A stretch of 64,000 bases of DNA from Actinia tenebrosa (lineage: Eukaryota; Cnidaria; Anthozoa; Actiniaria; Actiniidae): contig NW_022258914.1 of assembly GCF_009602425.1 (NCBI RefSeq), positions 1-64,000 on the forward strand, given 5' to 3'. Shown piece by piece: positions 38,701 to 49,605 of the stretch. Both the position numbers and the translations under genes were made by a program. The notes beneath the pieces were generated by a model, which searched no databases, was not told the origin of the DNA, and was given only the letters and a program-made list of their open reading frames with translations. Position 1 is the stretch's first letter, and every line of letters starts with the position of its first letter.

Positions 38701-38797
38701 TGTCATCGTGTCATTTCAGGTTCCTCTGGACCTCAAAGCTAGCATAACCATGTCACCCAGAAATGGAATTTTCCTGAGGATTAGAAAACGTTACTAA
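32757..38797 (+). CDS. Cytochrome P450, clan 3 (CYP3/CYP5-like), 13 exons, 510 aa
   Basis: Exons: 32757-32845, 33509-33605, 34032-34087, 34332-34428, 34728-34850, 35268-35356, 35939-36078, 36147-36292, 36651-36878, 37124-37212, 37744-37881, 38175-38337, 38720-38797; phases agree, 511 codons with stop, the normal length for a microsomal P450. The N-terminal helix (LVLICIVLFTVFILW) is an ER anchor, followed by the Pro-rich hinge GIPGPTPLPFIGN. Motifs: the WRRLRTTITPVFSAAKMK C-helix region, I-helix AGYETTS (about residue 318, oxygen activation), K-helix ESLR (about 375), the PERF-type EPERF, and the heme loop PFGMGPRQCIG with the thiolate Cys at about residue 455. Catalytic residues all look present, so it should be an active monooxygenase; the substrate is unknown. 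Introns carry a 57-bp minisatellite and two MITE-like elements. The terminal exon has a copy near 40009-40065. Confidence 0.92.
34532..34682. repeat. Dispersed repeat, family M, copy 1 (P450 intron 4)
   Basis: About 150 bp starting gtggaatttcaaagtgtttg and containing ccgttggtatttatgaat and gtaatcaaggaacacaac. A clearly related copy lies at 62363-62508 in an SGSM intron, in the same orientation. No open frame. The two copies show it is dispersed; the class is unknown. Confidence 0.7.
35471..35695. repeat. 57-bp minisatellite, about four copies (P450 intron 6)
   Basis: The word atctgtgagt starts each unit at 35472, 35529, 35586 and 35643, so the period is exactly 57 bp. Each unit contains gccatgccctgacttagatc then agcccagaggttgtttcag. 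The copies differ by only a few bases, so the array is young or homogenised. Confidence 0.9.
37226..37362. mobile_element. Hairpin MITE-like element, family J (P450 intron 10)
   Basis: The left end atagatcccttgcatgtgac and the right end gacgtgctgtaggggtctat are inverted repeats that continue inward through cagctcaattt / aaattgagctgc. The element is about 137 bp and starts 14 bp downstream of the exon 10 donor. Confidence 0.7.
37917..38062. mobile_element. MITE-like element, family B, copy 2 (P450 intron 11)
   Basis: It shares the left motif cacgtgtcattctcttgaga and the right motif gatactctagggaaggacac with the copies at 10588-10735 and 42803-42952. The arms are imperfect inverted repeats; there is no coding capacity. 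Confidence 0.65.
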
Positions 38798-38929
38798 AAG
38801 TTTCCTGGAATTAGTTTCGATTGAAGTAAACCTTGCTTGAGTGACGACTACGCGCCTCTTANAGTACATGTTTGTACTACCTGAGATTATTGTAGAAATG
38901 AATGAATAGAGTAGCTAGACCTTTTGCGA

Positions 38930-39446
38930 ATAGTTCCCTTCACAGTTTCCTGCGCCATCTTGAAAGATCGCCGTGCCTTTGCATCGGAGCGAGACGAACG
39001 GTGAGCTTGCAATGATAGAGACATAGGAATAATTGCACAGGGGGCAGAGGGGGGCCACTTATCTTTCATTGTTTACGAAATTGTTTTGTCGCTCCGCCAT
39101 CTTGTTTTATATTATTTACCGCTGTACATAATATGAATAAACTTGAGCCCGTCAGATACCGCGCGCGCTGTGCCTTATTAGCTTATTACAGTGGATTGCT
39201 TGAAAAAATTGATAGATTTACCCCACTGGATTTACGCACAGCGCGCAATCATCCACTGTGTAATAAGCTAAGGCACAGCACAGCGCGTAAACAATGAAAG
39301 ATAAGTGGCCCCCCTCTGCCCCCTGTGTAATTGTCCAAGGTTTTAAAAATAGGTCTCTATCTTTACAAGCTCCCCGTTCGTCTCGCGTCGATGCAAAGGC
39401 ACGACTACCTTTCAAGATGACGCAGGGAACTGTAAAACGGACTAAT
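38930..39446. mobile_element. Long-arm hairpin element, family P, copy 2
   Basis: The outer arms match those of 30928-31145 (atagttcccttcacagtttc on the left, gggaactgtaaaacggacta on the right). Inside them a second palindromic stretch, cacttatctttcattgttta and its complement, extends the hairpin to about 517 bp. The centre holds cgcgcgctgtgccttattag and its complement. Confidence 0.75.
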
Positions 39447-39548
39447 TTATGCTTGAGTGACCACGAATCAATGATCCCATTTTGAAGTTGGACTTGGTAA
39501 AATACTCTAGATGTATAAACACATCGAGTCACACGACTTGAAGCCATT

Positions 39549-39985
39549 CCGAGGTTGATGGAAAAACTTGGTTGAGGTGGTATCGCAGTGCATTGCGGGA
39601 CTGTAACGTTTTAGGGGAGTAACAATCTCGTACCCAGAGCCTGCGTTTCTTCTGGCCTGCTGTGAATAACGAGGGCTCTGGCATAATCCATTTTTTAACT
39701 CATGCGCAGTTTTCCGGAAGTGTATGTAATCAATGAAAATCATCCTTTCAAACAGAGTTCTGTGTTTATTTCTGATCAAAATAAAAATTATTTTTTATAA
39801 AAAATTTTTCCAAAAAACGGATTATACCAGGTATAAGGGCCCTCGTTCTTCGCCGCGGGCAAGAAGAAACGCATGCTCTGGGTACGAGATTGGGGAAGGA
39901 AATACACGCCATCTTGGAAACATTTTCCCTAAGACAACACCCCTAAAATGTACTGCAAATGCCAAACCAAGCTTTCTTTTCCTTT
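39549..39985. mobile_element. MITE-like element, family C, interrupted by another element
   Basis: The left arm (gaggttgatggaaaaacttg ... gcagtgcattgcgggactgt) and the right arm (cgccatcttggaaacatttt ... tgtactgcaaatgccaaacc) match the arms of the intact copies at 49462-49605 and 50691-50832, but are separated by an insertion at about 39628-39884. This gives the order of events: family C landed first. Confidence 0.65.
39628..39884. mobile_element. Nested MITE-like element, family D
   Basis: The ends caatctcgtacccagagcct and, inverted, ctctgggtacgagattgggg carry about 50 bp of imperfect inverted repeat, including gcgtttcttctggcc and its counterpart near aagaagaaacgcatgc. The element sits inside the family C element at 39549-39985. 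Part of the interior is AT-rich. Confidence 0.7.
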
Positions 39986-40008
39986 TTAATTTTTTTCTGG
40001 TTATACGT

Positions 40009-40065
40009 CTAGAAGGGTGGCATAACCATGGGACCCAGAAATGGAGTTTTCCTGAGAATTAGAAA
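40009..40065 (+). pseudogene. Copy of the terminal P450 exon
   Basis: After the possible acceptor cgtctag the frame reads KGGITMGPRNGVFLRIRKRN and stop. This compares with KASITMSPRNGIFLRIRKRY at the end of the P450 exon 38720-38797. The phase is the same (0), so it could in principle serve as an alternative last exon, giving a product five residues shorter. No copy of the other P450 exons was found nearby. It may be a lone relic of a tandem P450 duplicate. Confidence 0.6.
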
Positions 40066-40480
40066 ACGTAACTAATATTTCCTTTTCTCATTCGGTGAAT
40101 ACCGCTGTCTCGCTTATGATAAGAGCAAATCACTTGTAAAAATCAAATGTATTCTAAAGAATGTGCAGCTTGAACAACACCAATGTTTTAAACTCTTAAG
40201 GACTTCAAATGGTATTTGTGAATAGAGTAGACGTTTTCCAAATTTGCTTAAGTGACCACGAAATGCTGGTAGATCCAATTCGTAGTTGGACTTGAAAAAA
40301 TACTCTAATTGCATGAACACAAGTCTAATTTCGACGGCCAGCCATTGTTTCGTGGTAATGACATAGTACACCTTTTGCTGTTCATTACATAAAAAAGATT
40401 AATTCACAATCATTTAAATGAAGAGAAAATAAATTAGCGATCATTTAGAGAATCTGAATCAAGAGGTATATTTGTTAAAG

Positions 40481-40680
40481 TGCCTCTCACCCTTCTAACA
40501 ATATTCACAGTATTGATTCTACATGGTGTACGAGATGTCGAGTAAGCCGAAAAATGTTTATAGATTGAGTGAGGCTTCTTGAAGTTATAAAGGGTTTTCC
40601 ATGCTATATCCACTCAAACTATGAAAGGTTTTACGTAGAATCAATACTGTAAATAATGTCAGAAGGGTGATAGGTACACC
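40481..40680. mobile_element. MITE-like element, family K
   Basis: Left cctctcacccttctaacaat then cagtattgattctac and right gtagaatcaatactg then gtcagaagggtgataggtac are inverted repeats of about 45 bp around about 110 bp of interior. No open frame. Confidence 0.75.
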
Positions 40681-41504
40681 AACGGACTTCTAGGTACATA
40701 TAAGATATATTTTTAATTGCATGCACCGTTAAACACTGTGTGCACTTTTGTTATGATAGAAAGAGAGGCAATTCAAGGCTATTATTGTTACTGTTATGGT
40801 ATTGAGTTTCCATTAAAATATAGGTCAGAATGTTATATTTGGCGTTCAAAATTGTTCCCTCGTGTTAAATAATGTTCCATAACTCTGCTGAAAACAAAAT
40901 TGGTGGCCCCCATTTTTTTCGAGATTTTTTGAATAGGCAATCGAAATCTAAATGAAAACAAANAAAAAACAAAAAACAAACAAAACAAAACAAAACTAAA
41001 ATTGCCGTGCTTACGCTAATCAATACACACATGCACTCGTTTGCATGAACCATTTTTTTAATATGCAAAGCTTAAATTATTGAAAAATTTCAGAACTGAA
41101 TATCTTACTTAAATTTCGCGTTTACCATAGATGTATTCCAAGATGCCAAACTATGCCATATCCCAGGGACATCTGTAAATCAGAAGCTGAGGCNTCGTAT
41201 TGACTTCGGATCTGACGGTAATTGGATCCGCTCTTAATGTACATAGCCAATGTTCAGCCGGAAGGCATCAGTGGAGGGAGAGACTAGCCGCCCCCATACC
41301 GTGGATAAGTTAAAATCCCTTGTACTGTCTATAAAAGTTTGGTCTGATTTGTATCGGGCTGCCTGTGGCATCGGCGGCAGTACCAGTCCTTTTGCTAAAG
41401 AGAGGAACGCCTGCCGCTAAACAAAATGCGCGCGGTTTCTGTTTGAGAAATGTGAATTTTGTTCTGAAAAATGCCACATTGAAATAATATATTCTTTGCG
41501 TTCA

Positions 41505-44500
41505 ATGGATTCAAGACTTCCTCCAGGTCCAGTTTATGTTTTTCGAGGGTCTTCTTCATCAATAAATGTCGTTAAGTTTGCTCCTGTCTGTGTTTGTGAT
41601 GGTGGACTTCTCGCAGCTGGGTAGGTAGTGTAAAACTGTTCTAATACTCTACTTTGTCGTTGGTCTTCTGCTGCCTCAATATTAGTGCAGAACAAATGAC
41701 CTATAAGTCATGTAAGCCCTTCTTTTACCCGCCAAGATTTTTGTAATGTTTATTTTGAGTTTTATAAAAGGCAGTGTCATCCGCCATCTTGCACCAGACA
41801 TCCCTATCCCGATAGAAGAGGATACCTACCCACGTATTCGTAAACTAACAATTGATAGGATTGGTACATATTAGAAGATTGAGTTCTTCAGGATGTTGCT
41901 AGTTAAACTTGTTGAAATGAGATGTGAAAAAAGTCAAAAATGGTGTTTATTTAAGTTGGAAATCTCTTCACAGCATTTGGTGCTTGATTTGGAGTCTTAC
42001 ACTTATGCACCAGTCAAAGTAAAGCACGACCTCCCCACACCCCCTCCTGGATATGCGTGGGGATTAGTACTGAATAGTGAATATATGGGGTTTACTTTGA
42101 CTGGTGTTTTGCACTAAATACTACTAACTTACTACAAAATTTTAAAGCTACATGTACAATTTTAAAAGTACGAATAAACAAATTATTTATAGACCCTTCA
42201 AATAATTCTTAGACCAGCTGAATTTGGAGGACAAAACAATAAATAAAAAAATTTCAATAGCTCACTTCTCACTTTATTCACTTCACACACAGGATTCAAT
42301 GTGAGGTTTCGTATATAATGCTCAGTGACTCGTGACAGTAGAAAAGAATAAATTCAATTTAACACATAGCCTCGTATCGAAACCTTTTTGTGTGATAAGC
42401 AAAGCTTATCTCGGAATTGGGCTATTCCCCCAATGAGAGTAAAAATTTTTTTTGTCCTCCAAGTTTTGTTTTGCCATCCAGGATTTGGCAACATTCCATT
42501 CCTTAAATCCTGTCCTTGCTGTGTCCAGATGTGCAGAGGCTTTCTGCTTATTGTTGATAATCTTTGCTAATAGCTTACAATATATATATGCAGATCCTCC
42601 AAAGGTATTATCAGTCTCTGGGACCTCAAAACCAAAAGGGTTAGTTCAACTTTAGATAGTCATAATGGAAAGGGAATTCTTGGACTTGAAATAACTTCAA
42701 ACTTAAATCTGATCAGGTAAAAATCAACGCAACAGCACATTATTTTATTTAAACAGATAATTCTGTTGCATTTATTTGCAAATAGACCTCTTTAGCATTG
42801 GCTAATGTTTTCCCATTTCAGAACGTTCTCTTAAGAATAAGATTGTTTGTTGTAGTTGATTCATGTGTCTTTTCATGTGCAAGCACTAAACAAAGAAATG
42901 ATACTCTAGGGAATGATGCATGGTTGAAAATGGGAAAGCATTACACTCAAAGTAAAAGGGTCTATATTCTGTGGTTTGCATAGATTTGGTGAAAGAAAAA
43001 TTAAAGTATGGACTTTCTGATTAAATTTTGTTTCATGTACAACATCAGTCATGGTCGGGATGGTTTCATCAATTCCTGGGATCTTAGTGAAGGAGGCTTG
43101 TCACACACTACAAAATTGGCCTGCCCTGTTTTTGGATTCTGCAAATTTTCAATTTTGCAAAAAGGTAATTATCACTTTTGTAAGGCATTTAGTAAGTATA
43201 TGCATAGGTAGTACACTNTGTTTTGACGTGTTTTTCAATTTTAGAACCTTTTATATTCCCTTATATATTTTCTGAATAAGACTAAAGCAAACACTTATGT
43301 GTTTTTGTATTTGTGTAAGCAAATTTACATGTACTTCCAAACATTTTATCAATTTTATAAAACACTCTTATTTTATCTATATTTTTTCAGATGATAAACT
43401 TTGGCTTGCAACAGCATCTGAACAACAATCTCAGGTTTCATTTATATCTTCATAAGTAGTGCAGTTCCTTAAGATAACAGGGCTTCAAATAACAGCCAGA
43501 CATCAGACAATGTCCAGCCAGAACTATTTACATAAAGAAAATAACTCCTTATGACCCTTCAAAAGGCATGGTGGTTCAAATGTCTGTTATTGACAGTGTA
43601 TTCAAAGGGGGGAAGAGTTACGGTAGATCAGATATAATAATTCCCTAAACAGCCCATCTTTTTTGTCCAGATCGAGTCAACTTTGAGATTTTTCTACTCC
43701 TGTCGTTGGTGCGCAGGAAGTGTGTAATGGGAGGATGGGGTGATAAAACAACACAAGCCTATTAACCTGTGTACAGCCTCTTCTCCCCCTCCCCTCCCCT
43801 CCCTGCTGGAAATAAAGGAATGCATTCTCCCCCTGTTTCACTGCAGAGGGAGGAGTGTGACAGGGGCTTTCCACAGGCTGCCTTTTATAATACTCAATTT
43901 AATATAATCTTTTCATGCCTCCCCTCCCCCGAAGTTAACATTGCCTTCCCCTAAAGTGAATAAGAATGGTCCCTTTGTAGTAGTTATCTGATCTCAAATA
44001 TTAAAATGGCCATTGCTTTCATACTTTTTAAATGACTAATGAAAATTTTGCCTCCAAATTATAATTTATGCAATAATATATGACCTTTGCAACTCTAGGC
44101 ACTGTAATACGATATTTATTTAACATGACTGACAAACTCTTGTCTTTCAACTTTTTTAGATTGACATAATAAACCTAGATTCCAAAGAGTGTATACATAC
44201 AATTAAATGTGAAGAAAATATGACCTATGGTAAGTGAATGTTTGACTTTTTTGTGTTATTTACAAAATATATTTTGCACCAAATAGTACTAAACAGTCAA
44301 ACCAGGGCTACATATGGTGCCCGGTCATCAGACACTGGTCGATTGAACAATCACAGCACAAGAAACTTTATATTCAAGTCTAAAATCATACTAAAAGCTG
44401 TTATTTGTTTCCACATACAGGAATGTGTATGTGTGTGAAGCTGTTTCTCTGCCCTAGCACACATCAACCAAAGGTTCTAGCTGGCTATGAAGATGGTTTT

Positions 44501-46575
44501 CTCAGGCTCTGGGATGTTGGATCAAGCAAGGTGGAAAGTCAGTTGAAGGTACACTCGGAATCAGGTAATGGGAAGCCTTTATTATTAGTCATAAAAATGT
44601 ATTAGTTTATTTTGAGTGGATTATGTAATGTTTAATAAACGAGCAGGAGTGTTTTATCGGGTATAAAACACGAGGCGCAGCCGAGTGGTTTTAGACCCGA
44701 TAAACCACGATCTGCGAGATTATTGAACGGCTTAGAAAACTTATGATGTTTGTTCTCATTGTGTACCGATTTTTTTACAAAATGAACCAAGTTTGATAGA
44801 GAAAATCCAAGTTAAAGTTTATGCAAATGAAGACGAATCTTTATCCGATTTAAAATCACCTTCATGGTCATGATTTCTATTGTGTTTTCTTCATGAATTA
44901 TNAATGAGTTTTCTAATGGTAGATAAAACCACTGCTCTCTTAATGATAGCTCATAACAAAATACCCCTACATTCTTCTGCCATTCATNAAAAAAANAGCA
45001 ATTTTACCCTACCAGCCTTCTACTGTTTCTCATTCCTTTAAGTGGTGGTTCAGTTTTTCTTTCTTTATTCCATCGCCTTAACCTCGTTATTATCCCTCAT
45101 TTGTACACTATTGTTTAGTGATGATAACGAAATTTGACTTTAGTGATGTGCATGGATTTCGATGAAAAACTGCTCAAAGTTGTGACTGGATCTGCTGACG
45201 ACAAATTAGTTGTTTCTAACCTTTTGTCACAAGTGAGTTTTTTTTAAATAGTCTTAAGCATTGTAAATATATTCCCTCTGCATGTGGCTAAACCATGTCT
45301 TTACAATATAGATTTTGCACCATCANGTGCCCATCCCATAATATTGCTGGGGTTAGATGGCAGAACAATAAAATCCCTTTGCTATCAGGAATTGAAATAT
45401 TAAAACAACTGTATTGTTCCTGCTACCTAACATGGCTTCCATCACTTGGTGGTGCAAAACCTCTATACTCTCCCTGCCCTAACATTTACATTTACATTTG
45501 AATTGAATGTTATATCGGCTTGCTAACTTAAATCCATGTGCCCCAAATGCATATCCCCAGCTAAAGAGCCTCAGTCGCTATTTCAAACTTTGTCCATTAG
45601 CATTCTATTTTTTCTCTCATTTATTTTTAGAACACTCTTACAATTCATAAGTCTATCGAGCTGAAGAAACCTGGAGTTGCTTCAGTTAAAATAAGGGATG
45701 ACTCGAAACTGCTCTCTGTAGGGTGCTGGGATGGCAGGTATGTGATCATAAAGCACGTGTGATTTTGTCATGTGCGATTTAGCCATGTAGATCCCGGAGT
45801 TGAGAAGTGTGCGCTCTACTTTAGTCCCCCCCCCAGGGTTCTAGTTTGCCAAAGTTCTCCATTTATGATTTTCTAGTTGCGCGGGTTAGACAACGCTTTT
45901 ATCAAAACTTGCTGCATTATTTATACCAATTTTCTGAAAATCATACTGGTTCGAGCTTGCATTGCAGTGTATTGTGGGGCTACGTTAGGGAAAGAAATAG
46001 AGCCATCTTGGAAGTATGTCCATCCCAAAACATCCCACAATTCCACTCGACCAGTTATTGGATTATTGGAATACACTAAGTCAAACAGGAGGGTTATATT
46101 GTCTGGGCGTGATTATTGGAATACACTAAGTCAAACAGGAGGGTTATATTGTCTGGGCGTGATTATTGGAATACACTAAGTCAAAACAGGAGGGTAATAT
46201 TGTCTGGGCGTGATTATTGGAATACTCTTAGTCAAAAAAAAGGAGGGTAAAGCAACAACAACAACCAAAGCTGCCATAGAGTTAACTGCGTATCATTACA
46301 GATAGTGCCAAATTTTCTCAAATATTGAAAGCTATACCACAATCACCACACATATACAAAATACACAAATACCACAAGTTTTGATTTTTTTGTGTGTGTC
46401 TAGGATTCGTATTTACAGCTGGAAAACTCTAAAACCACTGGCTGTCTTGAATTACCACTCTGAAACCGTGAACTCCCTCGATTTTTCTGCTCACCTTCCC
46501 GACAATGGAATATTGATGGCCGCTGGTTCGAAAGACTGCAGAATAAGCCTATGGTCTCTCTATAACGACAGCTGA
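41505..46575 (+). CDS. GNB1L: GNB1L, G-protein beta subunit-like protein 1 (WD40), 9 exons, 326 aa
   Basis: Exons: 41505-41620, 42594-42716, 43049-43164, 43391-43434, 44160-44229, 44421-44564, 45144-45232, 45631-45737, 46404-46575; phases agree and give 327 codons with stop (human GNB1L has 327 residues). The protein is almost all WD40 propeller: YVFRGSSSSINVVKFAPV, SSKGIISLWDLKTKR, GRDGFINSWDLSEGG, VLAGYEDGFLRLWDV, VTGSADDKLVVSN, GCWDGRIRIYSWKTLKPLAV, and the ending AAGSKDCRISLWSLYNDS, which matches the end of human GNB1L closely. It has no N-terminal coiled coil, so it is not a true G-beta. In mammals GNB1L supports the stability of PIKK kinases with the TTT chaperone; that role is inferred by orthology. 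An AATAAA at 47001-47006, about 430 bp after the stop, is a plausible poly(A) signal. Introns hold two MITE-like elements, a 50-bp minisatellite and some unresolved bases. Confidence 0.93.
42006..42113. mobile_element. Small hairpin element, family L (GNB1L intron 1)
   Basis: Left tgcaccagtcaaagtaaagc and right tttactttgactggtgtttt are inverted repeats of about 17-20 bp, about 108 bp end to end. No open frame. Confidence 0.6.
42803..42952. mobile_element. MITE-like element, family B, copy 3 (GNB1L intron 2)
   Basis: The ends ctaatgttttcccatttcag and, inverted, tgaaaatgggaaagcattac pair with each other. The inner motifs gttctcttaagaataagatt and gatactctagggaatgatgc match the other family B copies. 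This copy shows the outer ends best. Confidence 0.7.
44648..44710. repeat. Short inverted repeat around ttatcgggta (GNB1L intron 6)
   Basis: gttttatcgggtataaaaca and ttttagacccgataaaccac face each other around cgaggcgcagccgagtgg. It resembles a small dispersed hairpin. No second copy was seen in the window. Confidence 0.45.
45945..46056. mobile_element. MITE-like element, family C, copy (GNB1L intron 8)
   Basis: Contains ttgcattgcagtgtattgtg and gagccatcttggaagtatgt followed by the inverted arm cccacaattccactcgacca. It is the same layout as 49462-49605 and 50691-50832. The right end runs into a 50-bp tandem array. Confidence 0.6.
46061..46250. repeat. 50-bp minisatellite, about four copies (GNB1L intron 8)
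   Basis: Units begin gattattggaatacactaag and end gttatattgtctgggcgt. The first two are identical, the third and fourth carry small changes. The array directly abuts a family C element, whose end (ccagttattggattattgga) may have seeded it. Confidence 0.9.
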
Positions 46576-47987
46576 TAAGCGGGACATATCTTGAGCTCAT
46601 TGGTATTGGACACTGGAGAAAGCGACATTTGAAATATTGTACTTATATTAAAAGAGAAAATGCCGAGAACATTCTGTATACCAAGGGGAACATTTTCCCT
46701 TGTGCGGTGGCCCTCTATATCCAGACAGACATATTTTCGCCACTTAGAAAGACTATTCTTATCAAAAGCTTGCCTCGTGTTCTTATCGGGGTCGGAAATT
46801 TTGGTATAATGGGAAGCGATTCTCTGATAGCATCCTATAGACGTAGAGGCGGATCGGTCTCCTGAACGTTCACATCACACCAATAACTATACAAGTTGCG
46901 TTGGTCTGTATTTGAAAATCTTCATGAGAAAACAAGTTATGGTAGAGAATGCGAGAATGCGAGCTCTAATACGTATATCGAGATTAAATTCTCATCACAG
47001 AATAAAAGAAATGATGCAAAAAGAAAAAAAATTATTCGAGGCTAGTGAAATTTTCCCGCTTTTTAACCAACATTGCCGGTAACTGACGTCCAACTGCTAC
47101 GAGCTTAATTGAATTGAAAAGTTAATTGAAAAAAGATAAAACTTGGAGAAAGCTATCTTTGTTACGTCATGAAAGACGCAGCGAAAGAGTACTTAGATGT
47201 TCAAGTTTGTACAAGAATACACGTGACAAAAAATCTGGTTTGAACTGGTCAATGTTGGGTTGAATTTGTCCAACGTTTTTGAACTCGAAAAAATTGATTC
47301 TTTTTAAAAAGACAAAATCGCTTTCCATTTCGAGATTTCAGCTCCGTGGATGTCAAAGATTTGAATTTTCAAGACGGTTGTTACATATAAAGTACCAAGG
47401 TTGTATAATCTATGTGTTTGATCCTAGTGGGCTAATTAACTATATACAGGCTTTGATTGGTTGATCTGTGTCATGACGTCATAACCTTTACCTCAAGCCT
47501 GGAGAGTTGAGGACACCTGATTGGCTGGTACCAACATGGCTACTTTGTTTCGTACTGATAAAAACTAAATATTATCAATAATTAATGATAAATGGTGTAC
47601 GTGTTTGACTACGAGTTTACGAATAATTTCAAACGCTTTGAGAGGAACTATTGTGGTGGACACTCTTCGAGGTTTACCAAGGGAATTGGCGTTTAGTTTC
47701 GATGGGATTACCCTGCAGATCAAGTCGGTTTGTTCTTAAAGCACCTGTTGGTGGTCTAGTTCGTGGTACTAGACCAGAAGTTCGTTGATCAACAGTCATG
47801 GACAGATGTTCAAGTTCACTCGTAAATCCATGAGGAGATAGGTCTGGCTTTATACCGACTTTAAACCGAGGTGAATATACGGTTATCGAGTTTCTCCGTG
47901 AAGTTTTCAAGCATAACTTCAGTGGATCATCGTTTGACAGAAAATTGATAATTTTCTGACGGATGTATAACTAGTCTGCCACCGACA

Positions 47988-48111
47988 ATGAATACTGTAG
48001 TATTTCAATACTTGGACACGAAACGATCACAGCTCAAAGCCAATATCAATGAAAACAAGAGGATATCAAAGTTAAGAGAAAAAATGGCGACCGAAGACCC
48101 AACGACTAAGT
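47988..48111 (+). CDS. Possible first coding exon, perhaps an alternative start for SGSM
   Basis: From ATG at 47988 the frame is open to a strong donor, AAGT|GTAAGTATC. An in-frame second ATG at 48084 has a better context (aaaaATGGCGACC) and gives MATEDPTTK. The exon ends at phase 1, as does the 16-bp first coding exon of SGSM at 52330-52345, so it could join the next SGSM exon at 52456. No transcript evidence is available and the match in phase alone has a one-in-three chance. It could also belong to an unseen gene. Confidence 0.3.
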
Positions 48112-49461
48112 GTAAGTATCTTTGAATTGCATGCCTTAAACGTATTGAGAAAGCTCGCCTACACACCGGGTTGATTATTCAAAATTAATTATATGTTTTT
48201 GAATCGTTCTGATTTTCTTCAGAACAAAACATAATCGCTTTGAAATCAAGTAGGCGTTGAAAACTTGAAGTAGAATTCTTTGTTTTGCCTATAATCAAAA
48301 TCTTATATTCCGAGATTTTTTGATCAAGCTGCGGGATAAAAAGTGTTTCCTTATTCCGACGCTTGAAAAAGAGATAATCTTCAGTTTCAGAGATATTAAT
48401 CTTCGTTTTGAACTTTATCTTTTTCACTTTTTTTGTGAGTGCGTCTATATTTATTTTGAACGAAATTAAATGAAAATATTGTATACTATTTAGTACAAGT
48501 TTTATGTACAAGTATATGAACGTGTGAAATCCTGCAATTTATAAATTAGCAAGTGTCGTTATTATCGTAAATTGTTTCGTCTTAATNAGTTATTATATTC
48601 CGACTTGGAAAACAAATTTGAAAACTGAGTTAAAATTATAATCGCCGCTTTATACAAAGCGATCATCTCCTATTCTTAAAACTAGCTAAACTAGCGCAGG
48701 CTTTCTAGTTCCTGATTTGGCACTCGGAAAGAAATAGATTATGCAATCAAATATAGGTATATAATTTGAAAATTAAGTTTACATTCCCACGATTATATAA
48801 TTCCATTTATTCAATTCCATGATTAAACTCCCCCTATTAAATTTCAAAGTTTAACAACAACAACAACAACAACAACAAAATATATATATTAAAAAAAAAA
48901 CCCGAAAAAAAACGAGAAAATCCTCAGTCTCTTAACGTAGCGAGAAAGCCATTTCAGTGTTAGACTTTAAAGCACGTGCAAATGTACTATTAATAACCCA
49001 TCTAATTTCATTTATCCGTAAATCTCATTTTAAAACATGCTAGTTGATGTCGTTAGTCCGAAAGACTGGTTCCTATGGTAACAGGTGGTTCCCAAGGAAA
49101 CGGATCATTAACGCCGGCCTAGATTAAATTGCGATAAGACTTCTTGTACGGCTAATAAAATAATACAGATTGTCACGCTACAAAAAGTTGTTGTGTTACA
49201 AGTAGTATAGCTGCTTTCTATTTCCACTCTGCGCACTGCACATTTTTTGTGTACATTTTTTCCCCAGAAGTAAGAATTATCTCTACTGAAGAAATAGACA
49301 ACGCGCGCCCATGTTGGGTGGTATTAAAAAGCACACGGGCATTGGAAGAACATTAGATAAGTGTTAGCGGGAGGCTTAGTTAAATGGTAACTAAAGCAGC
49401 TCTCTCTCTCTCTGCAACTTTTGTAAAGGTTTGCAGAACTGAGTTCCACGATATGAGCTAT

Positions 49462-49605
49462 TCCGAGTTTGAGGGGGNAAAAACTGGGTCAAGGTGGCAT
49501 CGCATTGCATTGTGGGACTGTTTTTGGGACAAAATAGACGACATCTTGGAAGTACGTCCCTTAAAACCGTGTCACAATGCACTACGATACCAACTCGATT
49601 TATTT
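49462..49605. mobile_element. MITE-like element, family C, intact-looking copy
   Basis: The left arm gcatcgcattgcattgtggg and the right arm cacaatgcactacgatacca are inverted repeats; between them lies cgacatcttggaagtacgtc. About 140 bp, no coding capacity. Four copies or partial copies occur between 39.5 and 50.9 kb. Confidence 0.75.

Larger units (their letters stand above)
38798..41504. other. Repeat-filled spacer between the P450 and GNB1L
   Basis: The spacer is mostly small mobile elements: 38930-39446, 39549-39985 with an insertion at 39628-39884, a short repeat near 40245-40362, and 40481-40680. The P450 terminal-exon copy is at about 40009-40065. The part from 40690 to 41500 shows no gene; a stretch around 41140-41300 is less AT-rich but has no recognisable product. 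Confidence 0.5.

Noticed and set aside
41140-41300. A less AT-rich stretch that looked like a coding remnant
   Set aside because: All frames are broken within short distances and no family was recognised.
46061-46250. Regular repeats resembling a CRISPR array
   Set aside because: The units are directly adjacent with no spacers, in an intron of an animal gene; it is a minisatellite.
47674-47910. A minus-strand open frame of 78 codons with a mixed composition
   Set aside because: No convincing ATG, splice site or recognisable domain. It may be the edge of an unseen exon but could not be supported.
48185-48511. A 108-codon minus-strand open frame
   Set aside because: The composition (Lys, Ile, Asn, Phe) is what AT-rich DNA gives by chance; no domain or splice context.
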